This document shows, one piece after another, positions 50,471 through 59,623 of a stretch of DNA of 64,000 bases (position 1 is the stretch's first letter; each line of letters starts with the position of its first letter). The DNA lies in contig JBBCGJ010000001.1 in NCBI GenBank assembly GCA_037200985.1, positions 4,006,756-4,070,755 of the forward strand, given 5' to 3'. The notes beneath the pieces were generated by a model. That model did no database searches. It was given only the letters and a program-made list of their open reading frames with translations, and was not told the DNA's origin. The stretch is from Rhizomicrobium sp. GTDB taxonomy: Bacteria > Pseudomonadota > Alphaproteobacteria > Micropepsales > Micropepsaceae. The position numbers and the translations under genes are program-made.

Positions 50471-51799
50471 ATGACTCACAAGCTTGCCGGACTGGTGAAA
50501 TGGGCGGAACGCGAAGAGTGGCGCGAGCCGTTCAGCGAACTGATGATCCTTCATCTGGGGCCAGCCTGTGCGAAGGCCGGGGTCGCCATCGAGGATCTTC
50601 CGGACGTCATCGGCGACGACAGGACCGGCGTCTTGTGGGGATGCATCTTCGAGGATTTCCTGACGCGCGAGCTCGAAGACGGCAGCAACGTCGCCGATGA
50701 CTATCTAAAGCGGCGCGGCTGGAAGGAGAGCGTTCCGACCAGACGGTATGTGGCAGCGCTCCGCTCGTCGGTGATGAGCCTTTACGAAATCAGCGAGGTG
50801 GTGCGCGACCAAGGCTTTCTGGCCCGTGACCTGATACGCGGCGGCGAACCGGTGCGCGTGAGTGAAAAAACGGGAACGCATTCGCTCAAGCAATGGGACC
50901 GGATCGCGGTGCGGATCGTACCGCTAGGCCCGAAGACGGAAATGTCGGGCGGAGCCCTGCCTTTCGATCATGATCTGAGTGAGACTCTTCTCGATAGCCT
51001 TCGCAAAGCGGGCAAGAAGGCGCGGACGGCGCTGGACACCGAAACGCTGCGCACGACGGCTTTCATGTTCACCGGCCTGTGGCTGGACGGTGTCTTGCAC
51101 AGGACGCTTCATCCGACCCTGCCGCGGCTATGCAACGGCGATGGAGATGACATCGCGTGGACGACGGCACGCTATCCGCTGGAGCCTACGGTCGGCGCCG
51201 GGGCGGTGAATCTCGTCCTTGCGGCGCTCCCCGCCTTTCGCCCGGCCGGCGAGACGTTCTGGAACTGGATCGGCGTTGAGTGGCGAAGCGGCGGCAAGGG
51301 GCCGGCGAACGCGCAGACACTCGTCACCACGCTCGACGACGGCTCGGTGGTTCTCGGAAGTCTGGAACTGAAAGACGGAAATTTGATTTTCGAAGCGAAT
51401 TCCCGCGAGCGCGCGGAACGGGGCCGCGCCCTGATCGAGCCTCATCTTGCGGGTCTTGTCGGCCGGCCCAAAATCGAGTCGAGAACGGTTGCCGAAATGA
51501 TGGCGTCCCGACCGGAAGGAGAACCCGAACGCCTGTCGAGTGGTCTCTCGCCCGATGAAGAGCGTGCCATCCTGCATGCGAACCTGGAACGGCACTACGC
51601 AAGCGTGCTCGATGAACCGGTGCCGGCGCTCGGAAACATCACGCCGCGCCGGGCCGCGAAGACCGCAAAAGGCCGGCTGAAGCTCGTGGATTGGCTCAAA
51701 TATCTCGAAAACGGTGCGGCCAAGGACAACTCTGCGGCGGGGGCCTACGATCTGCGCTGGATGTGGGATGAACTCGGGATCGGAGACCTGCGGCGCTGA
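50471..51799 (+). CDS. Uncharacterised 442-residue protein beside tRNA-Ser
   Basis: No signal peptide or membrane helix. The middle SLYEISEVVRDQGFLARDLI followed by VRVSEKTGTHSLKQWDRIAV and the end LDEPVPALGNITPRRAAKTA, DWLKYLENGAAKD, YDLRWMWDELGI recall a widespread family of unknown function, some members of which also carry SEC-C zinc motifs; none is present here. Codon use is less GC-biased than in neighbouring genes and the gene lies directly behind a tRNA, which suggests acquisition by transfer. No integrase is nearby. Confidence 0.7.
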   Translation: MTHKLAGLVKWAEREEWREPFSELMILHLGPACAKAGVAIEDLPDVIGDDRTGVLWGCIFEDFLTRELEDGSNVADDYLKRRGWKESVPTRRYVAALRSSVMSLYEISEVVRDQGFLARDLIRGGEPVRVSEKTGTHSLKQWDRIAVRIVPLGPKTEMSGGALPFDHDLSETLLDSLRKAGKKARTALDTETLRTTAFMFTGLWLDGVLHRTLHPTLPRLCNGDGDDIAWTTARYPLEPTVGAGAVNLVLAALPAFRPAGETFWNWIGVEWRSGGKGPANAQTLVTTLDDGSVVLGSLELKDGNLIFEANSRERAERGRALIEPHLAGLVGRPKIESRTVAEMMASRPEGEPERLSSGLSPDEERAILHANLERHYASVLDEPVPALGNITPRRAAKTAKGRLKLVDWLKYLENGAAKDNSAAGAYDLRWMWDELGIGDLRR

Positions 51800-52381
51800 G
51801 TTCGGCGTGAGCCGGCTGGAGTCCCGGCGGCGGCGTAGGCACGAACGCCCGCGGCGGAGAATGTTTGTTCTAAGTTCCCGCCACTTCAACGACTTGGTCC
51901 GGTCTTGCACACCGCTGCGGGAGCTGCCCGTGACCCTCTTTGCTCCGTAGTCTCGATTCGCAACTGAATATGTGGATGACGACCGGATTTCAACCGATCG
52001 CAGTCATGTCGGCTTCTGCTTGTCACGTTGAAGCGTGTGTCGATGGCATGGTGCTGTTTACCGTCTCAGCACGGTTCGCATCGAACCCGATATGGCCGGG
52101 CGCGGGGTTACTTCGCCGGACACCGCTAAGAGCCGGGTGAAGGTTTTTCGCTCTACTTTACGGGGACCGATTCTGTCTGATTGGATAGTGCCGGTTGAAG
52201 AAGGCCGCACTTGCAAGCGCGGACGGCGTTTCGACGTTCGTCGGTCGAGCGGATCACAACGGACATCGCTCGCATTCCCCCCGGCCTGCTAGACGCATGG
52301 AGGGTCCATGACCCTCAATGATCGCCCTGAAAAAAAAGACACCGCCTGCCCACGGCCTGATCTAAAGTTTCTAGAGGTGGG
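51800..52381 (+). other. Gene-poor 582-bp stretch before the ECF sigma gene
   Basis: No convincing gene. Short frames exist on both strands but none has a family look. Base composition is lower in GC than the surroundings. The 3' end contains the leader of the sigma gene, including an ATG at 52308 with a good GGAGGG site and a run of eight A; this frame runs out of phase into the sigma gene and could be a leader peptide. Promoters for the 442-residue gene's neighbours and for sigma must be here. Confidence 0.5.
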
Positions 52382-52879
52382 GTGCGTGGCGTGGCGGACG
52401 AGGAACCGGATTCGGGCTTTTGGGTGCGGGCGCTCAAGCAGGTGGTGCGCCGCACGCATGGGAATCCGGACGCCGAAGACCTGTTGCACGCGGCCTATCT
52501 AAGGCTCGAAGCTTACCGGGCCCAGCAGCCAGTCACGCAGCCTATCGGATTTCTCGTTCGCACGGCGGTCAATCTTAGCATCGACGAACATCGCCGGGCC
52601 TCGCGCAATGTCGAGGACGGCGAAACCCATATTCTCACCGTGGTCGATGACGGACCGCTCGCCGATGAGGTAATTGCCGCGCGCGAACGTCTAAGAAGGG
52701 TGAAGCAGGGCCTCGAAAAAATGCCTGCCCGCCGTCGGGAGATTTTTCTCATGCACCGGATAGGGGGGCTTACCTATCGACAGATCGCGGTCCAGGTCGG
52801 CCTCTCCCAGAGTATGATCGAGAAGGAAATGGCCAAGGCGATCCTGTTCCTGACGGAATGGATGGACGGCTGGCAATGA
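52382..52879 (+). CDS. ECF RNA polymerase sigma factor, FecI-like
   Basis: 165 residues. Region 2 (NPDAEDLLHAAYLRLEAYRA, IGFLVRTAVNLSIDEHRR) and region 4 (EKMPARRREIFLMHRIGGLT, RQIAVQVGLSQSMIEKEMAK). No ATG; GTG at 52382 (or 52391) follows AGAGGTGG, and the frame is closed by a stop at 52358-52360. ATGA-coupled to fecR. Expected to be released by the FecR/TonB-receptor signal and to drive the downstream receptor-peptidase genes. Confidence 0.88.
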   Translation: MRGVADEEPDSGFWVRALKQVVRRTHGNPDAEDLLHAAYLRLEAYRAQQPVTQPIGFLVRTAVNLSIDEHRRASRNVEDGETHILTVVDDGPLADEVIAARERLRRVKQGLEKMPARRREIFLMHRIGGLTYRQIAVQVGLSQSMIEKEMAKAILFLTEWMDGWQ

Positions 52880-53841
52880 GCGGCTCTCCTCCTCCCCTCT
52901 CCCCGTTGGTGCGGGCGGAGGCTGCCGCATGGATCGCGCGTCTGCGCGCGGACGACCGTTCGTCCAATGACGAGCAGGCATTCCGCGCCTGGCTTCAGGA
53001 TGACCCGGAACACCTGCGCGCGTTCGACGCCGTGACGTCGGTGTGGGATGTCGTGGGTGGTTTTCGCGATGCGGTCCCGACCCAACGGCGCATCGCGGAC
53101 AGGGCGATACCGCGGCGAGCGGTGCTGGCAAGCCTGGGCGTTCTCACGCTTGCGGGCGGCACCTTTGCGACATGGCGCGCCGCCTATGCCGGCATCTACG
53201 AGACCTCGGTCGGCGGGCAGGAGCACATCGCCCTGGAAGACGGCACGCAGGCCTTCCTCGATACGGATACGCGGATCCGCGTGCTTTATGCCGACGAGGA
53301 GCGAGCGGTGCGGTTGGACCGCGGTCGCGTGAACTTCCGGGTCGCGTCAGATCCGAAGCGGCCCTTTGTCGTGGAGGCCGCCAACCGGCGCATCATTGCC
53401 ACGCAGACGACGCTCGACGTCTATCGCGACGGCGATCGGCTCTCCGTCGTGCTCCTGCGTGGGAGCGCTTCGGTTGTCGATGTGCAGACCGCGGCAGCGA
53501 TGCCCAAGGTGCTCACGGCGGGAGAGAGACTCCTCGCCACCCCCGTCTCGGTCCATACCGACCGGCCGAACCTGACACCGCTCCTCGCCTGGCAGCTCGG
53601 GCAGGCCATTTTCGAAAACGAGACCCTTGCGGACGCCGCGGCGGAGATGAACCGCTATTCGACGGTCAAGCTTGAGATCGACGATCCGCAGGCGGCTCGT
53701 CTGAGGATTTCCGGCGTCTATCGCGTCGGCGACACCGCGGCTTTCGCGCGCTCCGTCGCGTCGCTGCTGCCGGTCGAGGTCGAGTTCGCGGACGATCGCG
53801 TGCACCTTGTTTCCGATCCGGCACACCTGCAAGGAACCTGA
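52876..53841 (+). CDS. FecR-family anti-sigma/signal relay protein
   Basis: 321 residues: cytoplasmic DUF4880 domain (AWIARLRADDRSSNDEQAFR, WLQDDPEHLRAFD), one TM helix about 80-98 (AVLASLGVLTLAGGTFATW), periplasmic FecR domain (DGTQAFLDTDTRIRV, DRGRVNFRV) and a C-terminal secretin/TonB-like domain (LADAAAEMNRYSTVKLEIDD) that meets the STN domain of the receptor. Overlaps the sigma gene by 4 bp. Confidence 0.9.
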   Translation: MSGSPPPLSPLVRAEAAAWIARLRADDRSSNDEQAFRAWLQDDPEHLRAFDAVTSVWDVVGGFRDAVPTQRRIADRAIPRRAVLASLGVLTLAGGTFATWRAAYAGIYETSVGGQEHIALEDGTQAFLDTDTRIRVLYADEERAVRLDRGRVNFRVASDPKRPFVVEAANRRIIATQTTLDVYRDGDRLSVVLLRGSASVVDVQTAAAMPKVLTAGERLLATPVSVHTDRPNLTPLLAWQLGQAIFENETLADAAAEMNRYSTVKLEIDDPQAARLRISGVYRVGDTAAFARSVASLLPVEVEFADDRVHLVSDPAHLQGT

Positions 53842-53937
53842 CGAAAAGGAGTGAGGCGAGCGTCGCGTTCATACGTCCTTCATATGAGGCATTAGGGGGC
53901 GCCTTGCTCTGACGGCAAGGCCATAAGGGGGTAACGT

Positions 53938-56466
53938 ATGCGTATGCGTTTGACGGCCGCGCTTCTTGCAAGCGCGGCAATGACGATTTTCGCCGGCACG
54001 GCACTGGCCCAAACCGCCGGCATCAGCACGCCGGAAGAACCGCTTGCTCAGTCCCTGCGCGAAATCGCGCACCAGACCGGCACCAACATCCTGTTCACGC
54101 CGGACGCGGTCGAGGGCATCAAGGCGCGCGCGCTCCAAGGCACGATGAGCGCCCAGGAGGCGGTGGAACAGCTTCTGGCCGGCTCGGGACTCGAGGCCGT
54201 GTCCGACGGCAATGGCGGCCTCATCGTGCGCAAGAAGGAAAGCGCAAGACCGCAGCAGCACGCGGAGTTCGTGCCGGAAACGGTGATCGTGACGGGCACG
54301 CGCATTCCCGGCGCGGACGTCGCGTCGCCGGTGATCGCCATCACGCAGGATCAGATCAAGCTCCAGGGCTACACCGATCTGGGGCAGGTCGTGCGCGGCC
54401 TGCCGCAGAACTTCAACGGCGGCCAAAATCCCGGCGTCCTGTCGGGCGCGCCGAGCGTCAACGACCAGAACATCACGTCTGCGTCGAGCGTGAACCTGCG
54501 CGGGCTGGGCGCCGATGCAACGCTTACCCTGCTGAACGGCCGCCGTCTGGCCTATGACGGCTTCACGCAGGCCATCGATATCGCCTCCATTCCGGTCGAC
54601 GCGGTGAACCGGCTCGAAGTGCTGCTCGACGGCGCCTCGGCGATCTACGGTTCGGACGCGGTGGGCGGCGTCGCCAACGTCATCCTCAAGCGCGATTATG
54701 ACGGCATCGAGATGACCGGCCGCTTCGGCGCCGCGACCCAGGGCGGCGACGTCCAGGCCGAATACGACGCTGTCGGCGGAACGACCTGGGAGGGCGGCGG
54801 CTTCCTGCTGACCTATGCCGGCGAATGGGACTCGGCCATCGACGCGCCGCAGCGCAGCGTGTCGGCCTTTCTCGGCCCGCAGAATTCCCAGCTCCCGTCC
54901 ATCATGCACCAGAACGTTCTTTTCAGCGGCCATCAGGACATCGTCCCGGGCGTCGAAATCGACCTCGATGCGGTCTACAGCTTTCGCGACAGCCATCAAT
55001 CGGTCAACGCCTTCGGCTTGCTGGGCCTGTCGCTGTCGCGCGGCGAGACTTGGGTCGTGTCGCCGACCCTGCGCGCCGATCTTCCGGCCGGCTGGACGCT
55101 GGCGGTGAACGGCTCCGTCGGCATCGACCACGCGCGATCGATCCAGTCGCAGACCTATTTGGGCATGGTCTTCCCGCCGACCTCGACCTGCTATTGCAAC
55201 ACCGCGGTGTCCGGAGAGGCCGATGCGGAAGGGCCGCTGTTCGCGCTGCCGGGCGGCGACGCCCACGCCTCGATCGGCGCCGGCTATCGCGACAACGACT
55301 TCAAATACGATTCCGGATCCGGCCTGGCGATCAAGGGTTCGCGCAATTCCTATTACGCCTTCGGCGAGGTCAATCTGCCCTTCCTGTCGCCCGAGAACGA
55401 GATCCCGTTCGTCCGTCGGCTGTCGCTGGATGCCGCGGTGCGTTACGAGAACTATTCCGACTTCGGCTCGGTCGCCACGCCGAAGATCGGCGTGATCTGG
55501 GGACCGCTTGCCGATCTCGACTTCAAGGGCACCTGGGGCCAGTCGTTCAAGGCGCCGACGCTGTTCCAGGAATTCTCGCCGAGCGTCGTCGACCTCGCGC
55601 CGGCGGTTCTCTTCGGCGGAACGGCACCGCCGACCGCCGTCGGCTTTCTCCTGCAAGGCGGCAATCGCAACCTCGATCCCGAACGCGCCAACACCTATAC
55701 GATCGGATTCGACGCGCATCCCCGCTGGGTCCCCGGCCTCGACGTCCAGCTCGACTATTATGCCGTTCACTACAACAACCGCGTCATCAGCCCGGTCGAT
55801 ATCGTGAGCAGCGCCTTGAGCGATCCCGCCTACGCCGAGTTCGTCACGCACAATCCATCGGTTGCGCTGCTGCAGACATACTACAATCAGGCGGCGGCGG
55901 TGCTGAACCAGGTCGGCACGCCGTTCGATCCGACCACGGTCACCGATCTGATCGACGATCGCTACACCAACGCGGTGCGTCAGCGGATCAGCGGCATCGA
56001 TCTCACCTTCACCTACGTCAAGGAGCTCGCCGTCGGTACGCTGTCCACCAACGGCAATTTCGCATGGCTGCAGGGAACCCAGCAGAACTCGCCGACCTCC
56101 GCGGTGATGAAGACGATCGGCACGATCTTCCGTCCGGCGAAATTCCGCTTCCGCGGCGGCGTGGACTGGACGACGGGCGGGCTGACCCTCGGGGCCTATG
56201 CCAACTACATCGGCGGGGTGCTCGACACCCAGGTCGCCCCGAACGAGCCCGGCGACGGCATGACGACGATCGACGCCATCGCCGACTACCGGATCGACGA
56301 ATGGGGACCCATCAAGAATCTCGAGTTCAATCTTTCGGTCCTCAACCTGGCCGACGAGAAGCCGCCGCTCTTCAACAGCGTCAATGCCTTTGTCGTGAAT
56401 TACGACTCCACGAATTATTCCGCCGTCGGCCGGTTCGTGGGGCTATCGATCACCAAGCGCTGGTGA
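53938..56466 (+). CDS. TonB-dependent receptor with STN signalling domain
   Basis: 842 residues. Signal peptide (LTAALLASAAMTIFAGTALA), STN domain about 27-95 (LAQSLREIAHQTGTNILFTP, ALQGTMSAQEAVEQLLAGSG), TonB box ETVIVTGTRIPG, plug (SSVNLRGLGADATLTLLNGR), and barrel finishing in SAVGRFVGLSITKRW with C-terminal aromatic. The RLEVLLDGASAIYGSDAVGG segment is that of the large CirA/OMR family of Caulobacter-like and sphingomonad bacteria. AGGGGG site before the ATG. The STN domain plus adjacent sigma/FecR makes it a transducer. Substrate probably peptide-like, judged from the downstream peptidases. Confidence 0.9.
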   Translation: MRMRLTAALLASAAMTIFAGTALAQTAGISTPEEPLAQSLREIAHQTGTNILFTPDAVEGIKARALQGTMSAQEAVEQLLAGSGLEAVSDGNGGLIVRKKESARPQQHAEFVPETVIVTGTRIPGADVASPVIAITQDQIKLQGYTDLGQVVRGLPQNFNGGQNPGVLSGAPSVNDQNITSASSVNLRGLGADATLTLLNGRRLAYDGFTQAIDIASIPVDAVNRLEVLLDGASAIYGSDAVGGVANVILKRDYDGIEMTGRFGAATQGGDVQAEYDAVGGTTWEGGGFLLTYAGEWDSAIDAPQRSVSAFLGPQNSQLPSIMHQNVLFSGHQDIVPGVEIDLDAVYSFRDSHQSVNAFGLLGLSLSRGETWVVSPTLRADLPAGWTLAVNGSVGIDHARSIQSQTYLGMVFPPTSTCYCNTAVSGEADAEGPLFALPGGDAHASIGAGYRDNDFKYDSGSGLAIKGSRNSYYAFGEVNLPFLSPENEIPFVRRLSLDAAVRYENYSDFGSVATPKIGVIWGPLADLDFKGTWGQSFKAPTLFQEFSPSVVDLAPAVLFGGTAPPTAVGFLLQGGNRNLDPERANTYTIGFDAHPRWVPGLDVQLDYYAVHYNNRVISPVDIVSSALSDPAYAEFVTHNPSVALLQTYYNQAAAVLNQVGTPFDPTTVTDLIDDRYTNAVRQRISGIDLTFTYVKELAVGTLSTNGNFAWLQGTQQNSPTSAVMKTIGTIFRPAKFRFRGGVDWTTGGLTLGAYANYIGGVLDTQVAPNEPGDGMTTIDAIADYRIDEWGPIKNLEFNLSVLNLADEKPPLFNSVNAFVVNYDSTNYSAVGRFVGLSITKRW

Positions 56467-56547
56467 GCGGCTGGCGGGCGGCGGCGGTTTCCCCCTTTGG
56501 GGTTGTCCGCCGCTCGCCGAAGCCGGCGCACCGGTAGGAGCGCAGTC

Positions 56548-59121
56548 ATGGCAGGTCCCATCGGCGCGGTATCCGCGCGGCTGTTCCCGCGCGCCGCCAA
56601 AGCCGTTCTTTTGAGCGCCGCATTGTCGATCGCCGCCGCGACGCATGCCGTCGCCGGCGACGTCCCGCGTGCGGTCACCATCGACGATCTGCTGAACGCG
56701 GAAACCCTTGACCGCACGGAGTTCTCGTCCGACGGCCGCTGGCTCGTCTTCGTGCGCGAGGTGCCGGCTACGCAGCAGCCGAGCTGGGGCTATATGGATG
56801 CGAGCCGGGTGCGCGCGCGGATCTTCGTCGCGCACGCCGACGGCACGTCGCTGCACGAAATCGCCTCGCGTCCCGACGTCCGATACGCGTTGGCGCCGAA
56901 CGAAATCTGGTCGCCGGACGGCAAGGGGCTTTTGCTGCTCGCGTCGCGGCGCGGCGGTTACGGCGTTGCTTATGGCGATCTCGCGACCGGCGCGGTGACC
57001 GAGTTTCCGGGCCAATCCTTCTACGGCATCGGTGCCTGGATGCCCGACGGGCGCGTCGTCTACGCTGCGATGGCGGATGGCGAACGGCCGCTCGACCTCG
57101 AAAGCTCGGTGCTGGACGGCCTGGACAAGCGCTGGCGCGGCGCCTGGAACGGACACCGGCCGCAGGTCACGGTCAGCGCGCCCAATCCCGTTTTCCCGAC
57201 GCCGCCGCCGCCGGCCGGCGCGCTGATGCTGGCCGATCCGCATGGCGGTGCGGCGCAGACCGTCGCGCGGGGCAACTTCAGCGCAATCGCCGCATCGAGC
57301 GACGGCCGGCACATCGCTGCGATCGGCGCGGCCGAGGAGCTGCCCGATGCGATCGCCGGGCGCGGCCTTCGCAGCGAGCTTCGGATCTTCGCGATCGACG
57401 GCAAGGGCGCGCATCTGGTGCGCCGCTATCCGGGCATCGACCTTCCGCAAGCCGGCAGTCTCGCCTGGTCGCCCTCCGGCGGCAAGCTGATCTTCATCGG
57501 GCGGCCGCTGCGCGACGCGCAAAGCCGGCCGATCGATTACGGCCGGGACCTGCATGGCGGGCTTCGCCTGTATGAGACCGACGCCGCGGGCGCGCCGCCG
57601 CGCCCGCTGACGGATGCGGATCAATCGATGGCCGATTGGAACGCGAAGGGCGTTCTGCCGATCGGCTGGCTCGGCGAGCGTCCGATCGCGGCGGTGGCAC
57701 ATTCCGCCGCGGACGCGGCGCCGTCCTCTTCCCCTGTTCTGCAGAGTCATCTGGAGTACGGCCAGGCGCGCGGCACGCGGATCGACGTCTTTGCCTTTGA
57801 CGGCCGTTCGCGCGAGAACCTCACATCCTTCGCCAAGAGTGCGGTCGACCAGTTCCTGGCGCCCAAACGCGGACAATTCGCCTTCGTCGTCGCCGACGGC
57901 GCGCTTTGGAGAGTGCAGCCGGGGCAGGGCCCGCAGCGCATCTCGCCCGGCGGCGCACCGCCCATCCTGGGCTTCGGCACCGAAAGTCGCTATCTCGACG
58001 CAACCGGCGGCGCGTATTATCGCGGCACCGACGCCGAGCGCATCTCGCTCACGACCCTGTCGGGCAGCAACGTTGCCCGGCTGGTGCTGGACTTGAAGTC
58101 CGGTACCCTTTCGGCGCTTTCGCCGCCTGGCACGATCGTCGCGACGGCGCCGGATCAGTTGACGACCATCAGCAGACGCGTCGACGGCTGGTCGTCGACC
58201 GTGCATCTGAACGGCTCCCACGACCGCATCCTGGCCGATTTGAACGCGGATCTGCGCGACCGCGCCGTGGCGCCGGCCGAGAAATTCACCTTCGCGTACA
58301 AAGGCGCGACCTTGACCGGTTGGCTGGTCACGCCGCCGGGGACGCCGCTCCCGCACAAGCTGCCGGCCATCGTGTCGATCTACGGCGGATCGATGTACGG
58401 CGACACGGTACCGATCTATGCGCGCACGGACATGCCGGTGCCCCAGCTCGGCGCCCAGCTTTTCGCGGCGCAAGGCTATGCCGTCATCTATCCGAGCACG
58501 CCACTGGGCGCGGGCGCCGACACGGACATGATGGCAACACTGGCCGGCGAGGCGGTCGCCGCCGTCGATGCCCTCGCCGCCAAGGAGATCGTCGATCCCG
58601 CCCGCGTCGGCATCACCGGTCAGAGCTTCGGCGGATTTTCGACCGCGGCGGTTCTGGCCGAACGCTCCGACCGTTTCCGGGCGGGCGTCGCCCTGGCGGG
58701 CATATATGACTGGGTCCACGGCTACGGCCTGCGCGACATGGCGGCAATGCTGGACGGCGGCAGCGACATGCTGGCGCCCGAGATCCTGATGATCGAATCG
58801 AGCCAGGCCCGGCTTGCCAGGCCCTTCTGGGATTCGCCGGACGCCTATATCCGCAACAGCCCGATCTTCCGCGCCGACAAGATCGACGCGCCGCTGCTGC
58901 TGCTGCACGGCGATCTCGACATGGCTGTGACGGGCCTGTCGGGCGCCGAACGGCTGTACAACGCGATGCTGCGGGCCGGCAAAACGGCGGCGCTGGTGCG
59001 CTATTGGGGCGAAGGCCATGTCGCGGTCGACGACTGGGCGATCCGCGATCAGTGGCAGCGGATGAACGCCTGGTTCGACTTCTATCTCAAGGGAGCGAAG
59101 CCGGCTGCCGCGCATGACTAG
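56548..59121 (+). CDS. Exported S9 (prolyl-oligopeptidase-type) peptidase
   Basis: 857 residues with an N-terminal signal region (KAVLLSAALSIAAATHAVAG). Beta-propeller half (TEFSSDGRWLVFVREVP, NEIWSPDGKGLLLLASRRGG) and C-terminal alpha/beta-hydrolase. Triad: Ser693 in GITGQSFGGFS, Asp789 in LLHGDLDMAV, His824 in WGEGHVAVDDW. GTAGGAG stands before ATG 56548. Family members cut short peptides near proline or glycine in the periplasm; related enzymes open lasso peptides. Overlaps the FKBP gene by 8 bp. Confidence 0.88.
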   Translation: MAGPIGAVSARLFPRAAKAVLLSAALSIAAATHAVAGDVPRAVTIDDLLNAETLDRTEFSSDGRWLVFVREVPATQQPSWGYMDASRVRARIFVAHADGTSLHEIASRPDVRYALAPNEIWSPDGKGLLLLASRRGGYGVAYGDLATGAVTEFPGQSFYGIGAWMPDGRVVYAAMADGERPLDLESSVLDGLDKRWRGAWNGHRPQVTVSAPNPVFPTPPPPAGALMLADPHGGAAQTVARGNFSAIAASSDGRHIAAIGAAEELPDAIAGRGLRSELRIFAIDGKGAHLVRRYPGIDLPQAGSLAWSPSGGKLIFIGRPLRDAQSRPIDYGRDLHGGLRLYETDAAGAPPRPLTDADQSMADWNAKGVLPIGWLGERPIAAVAHSAADAAPSSSPVLQSHLEYGQARGTRIDVFAFDGRSRENLTSFAKSAVDQFLAPKRGQFAFVVADGALWRVQPGQGPQRISPGGAPPILGFGTESRYLDATGGAYYRGTDAERISLTTLSGSNVARLVLDLKSGTLSALSPPGTIVATAPDQLTTISRRVDGWSSTVHLNGSHDRILADLNADLRDRAVAPAEKFTFAYKGATLTGWLVTPPGTPLPHKLPAIVSIYGGSMYGDTVPIYARTDMPVPQLGAQLFAAQGYAVIYPSTPLGAGADTDMMATLAGEAVAAVDALAAKEIVDPARVGITGQSFGGFSTAAVLAERSDRFRAGVALAGIYDWVHGYGLRDMAAMLDGGSDMLAPEILMIESSQARLARPFWDSPDAYIRNSPIFRADKIDAPLLLLHGDLDMAVTGLSGAERLYNAMLRAGKTAALVRYWGEGHVAVDDWAIRDQWQRMNAWFDFYLKGAKPAAAHD

Positions 59122-59623
59122 AACAGCGTTCCAACCGTTCCTGTTGCTTGCCTGCCTGGCGCTTGCCGGATGCGCCTGCGGCGACGCGTTCATGCCGGTC
59201 GCCGGCGAGACGCCGCATGCCATGCAGCTTCGCTATCTCGACTGGAGCGCCCATCGTCCCGGCTGGTCGCACAGCGCCAGCGGATTGCTCTATCGCCGGA
59301 TCGGGGACGCCCATCCATCCGGCGCCGTGCCCAAACCCGATTCCATCGTGACGGTGGCGTGCGACGGCCATTTCGTCGACGGCAAGCCGTTCTTCGCGAC
59401 CGAACCGGACAAGCCACTCGTCGCGCCGGTGACGAAGTTCATCAAGGGCTGGCAGGAAGGCCTGTTGCTGATGCATGCGGGCGAAAGCTTCGAATTCGTG
59501 CTGCCGCCCGACCTTGCCTATGGCGAGAAGGGCCGGCCGCCGCAAATCCCGCCCGATGCCGCATTGCTGTTCAAGATAGAGCTGCTGGCCGTCGTCCAGC
59601 CAAGCGAGAGGACCGCACCATGA
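59114..59623 (+). CDS. Lipoprotein FKBP-type prolyl isomerase
   Basis: 169 residues. Lipobox LALAGC with lipid Cys20. FKBP domain at about 70-160: PDSIVTVACDGHFVDGKPFF, the FIKGWQEGLLLMHAGESFEF core and PPDLAYGEKGRPPQIPPDAA with the FKBP signature. The usual FDSS loop is altered. Catalyses cis-trans isomerisation of X-Pro bonds at a membrane surface in the periplasm. Placed between two S9 peptidase genes with overlaps on both sides. Confidence 0.86.
   Translation: MTRTAFQPFLLLACLALAGCACGDAFMPVAGETPHAMQLRYLDWSAHRPGWSHSASGLLYRRIGDAHPSGAVPKPDSIVTVACDGHFVDGKPFFATEPDKPLVAPVTKFIKGWQEGLLLMHAGESFEFVLPPDLAYGEKGRPPQIPPDAALLFKIELLAVVQPSERTAP

Noticed and set aside
51800..52381. Search for a lasso-peptide precursor or a transposase remnant
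   Set aside because: No short frame shows a leader plus Gly/Asp-start core, and no transposase motif or terminal inverted repeat is recognisable.
50141..52381. Attachment-site duplication of the tRNA-Ser 3' end
   Set aside because: I could not find a second copy of the tRNA tail downstream in the window, so no att site is called.
52308..52502. ATG frame with a very good GGAGGG ribosome site before the sigma gene
   Set aside because: As a protein it has no family look and runs out of phase into the sigma gene. Kept only as a possible leader peptide.
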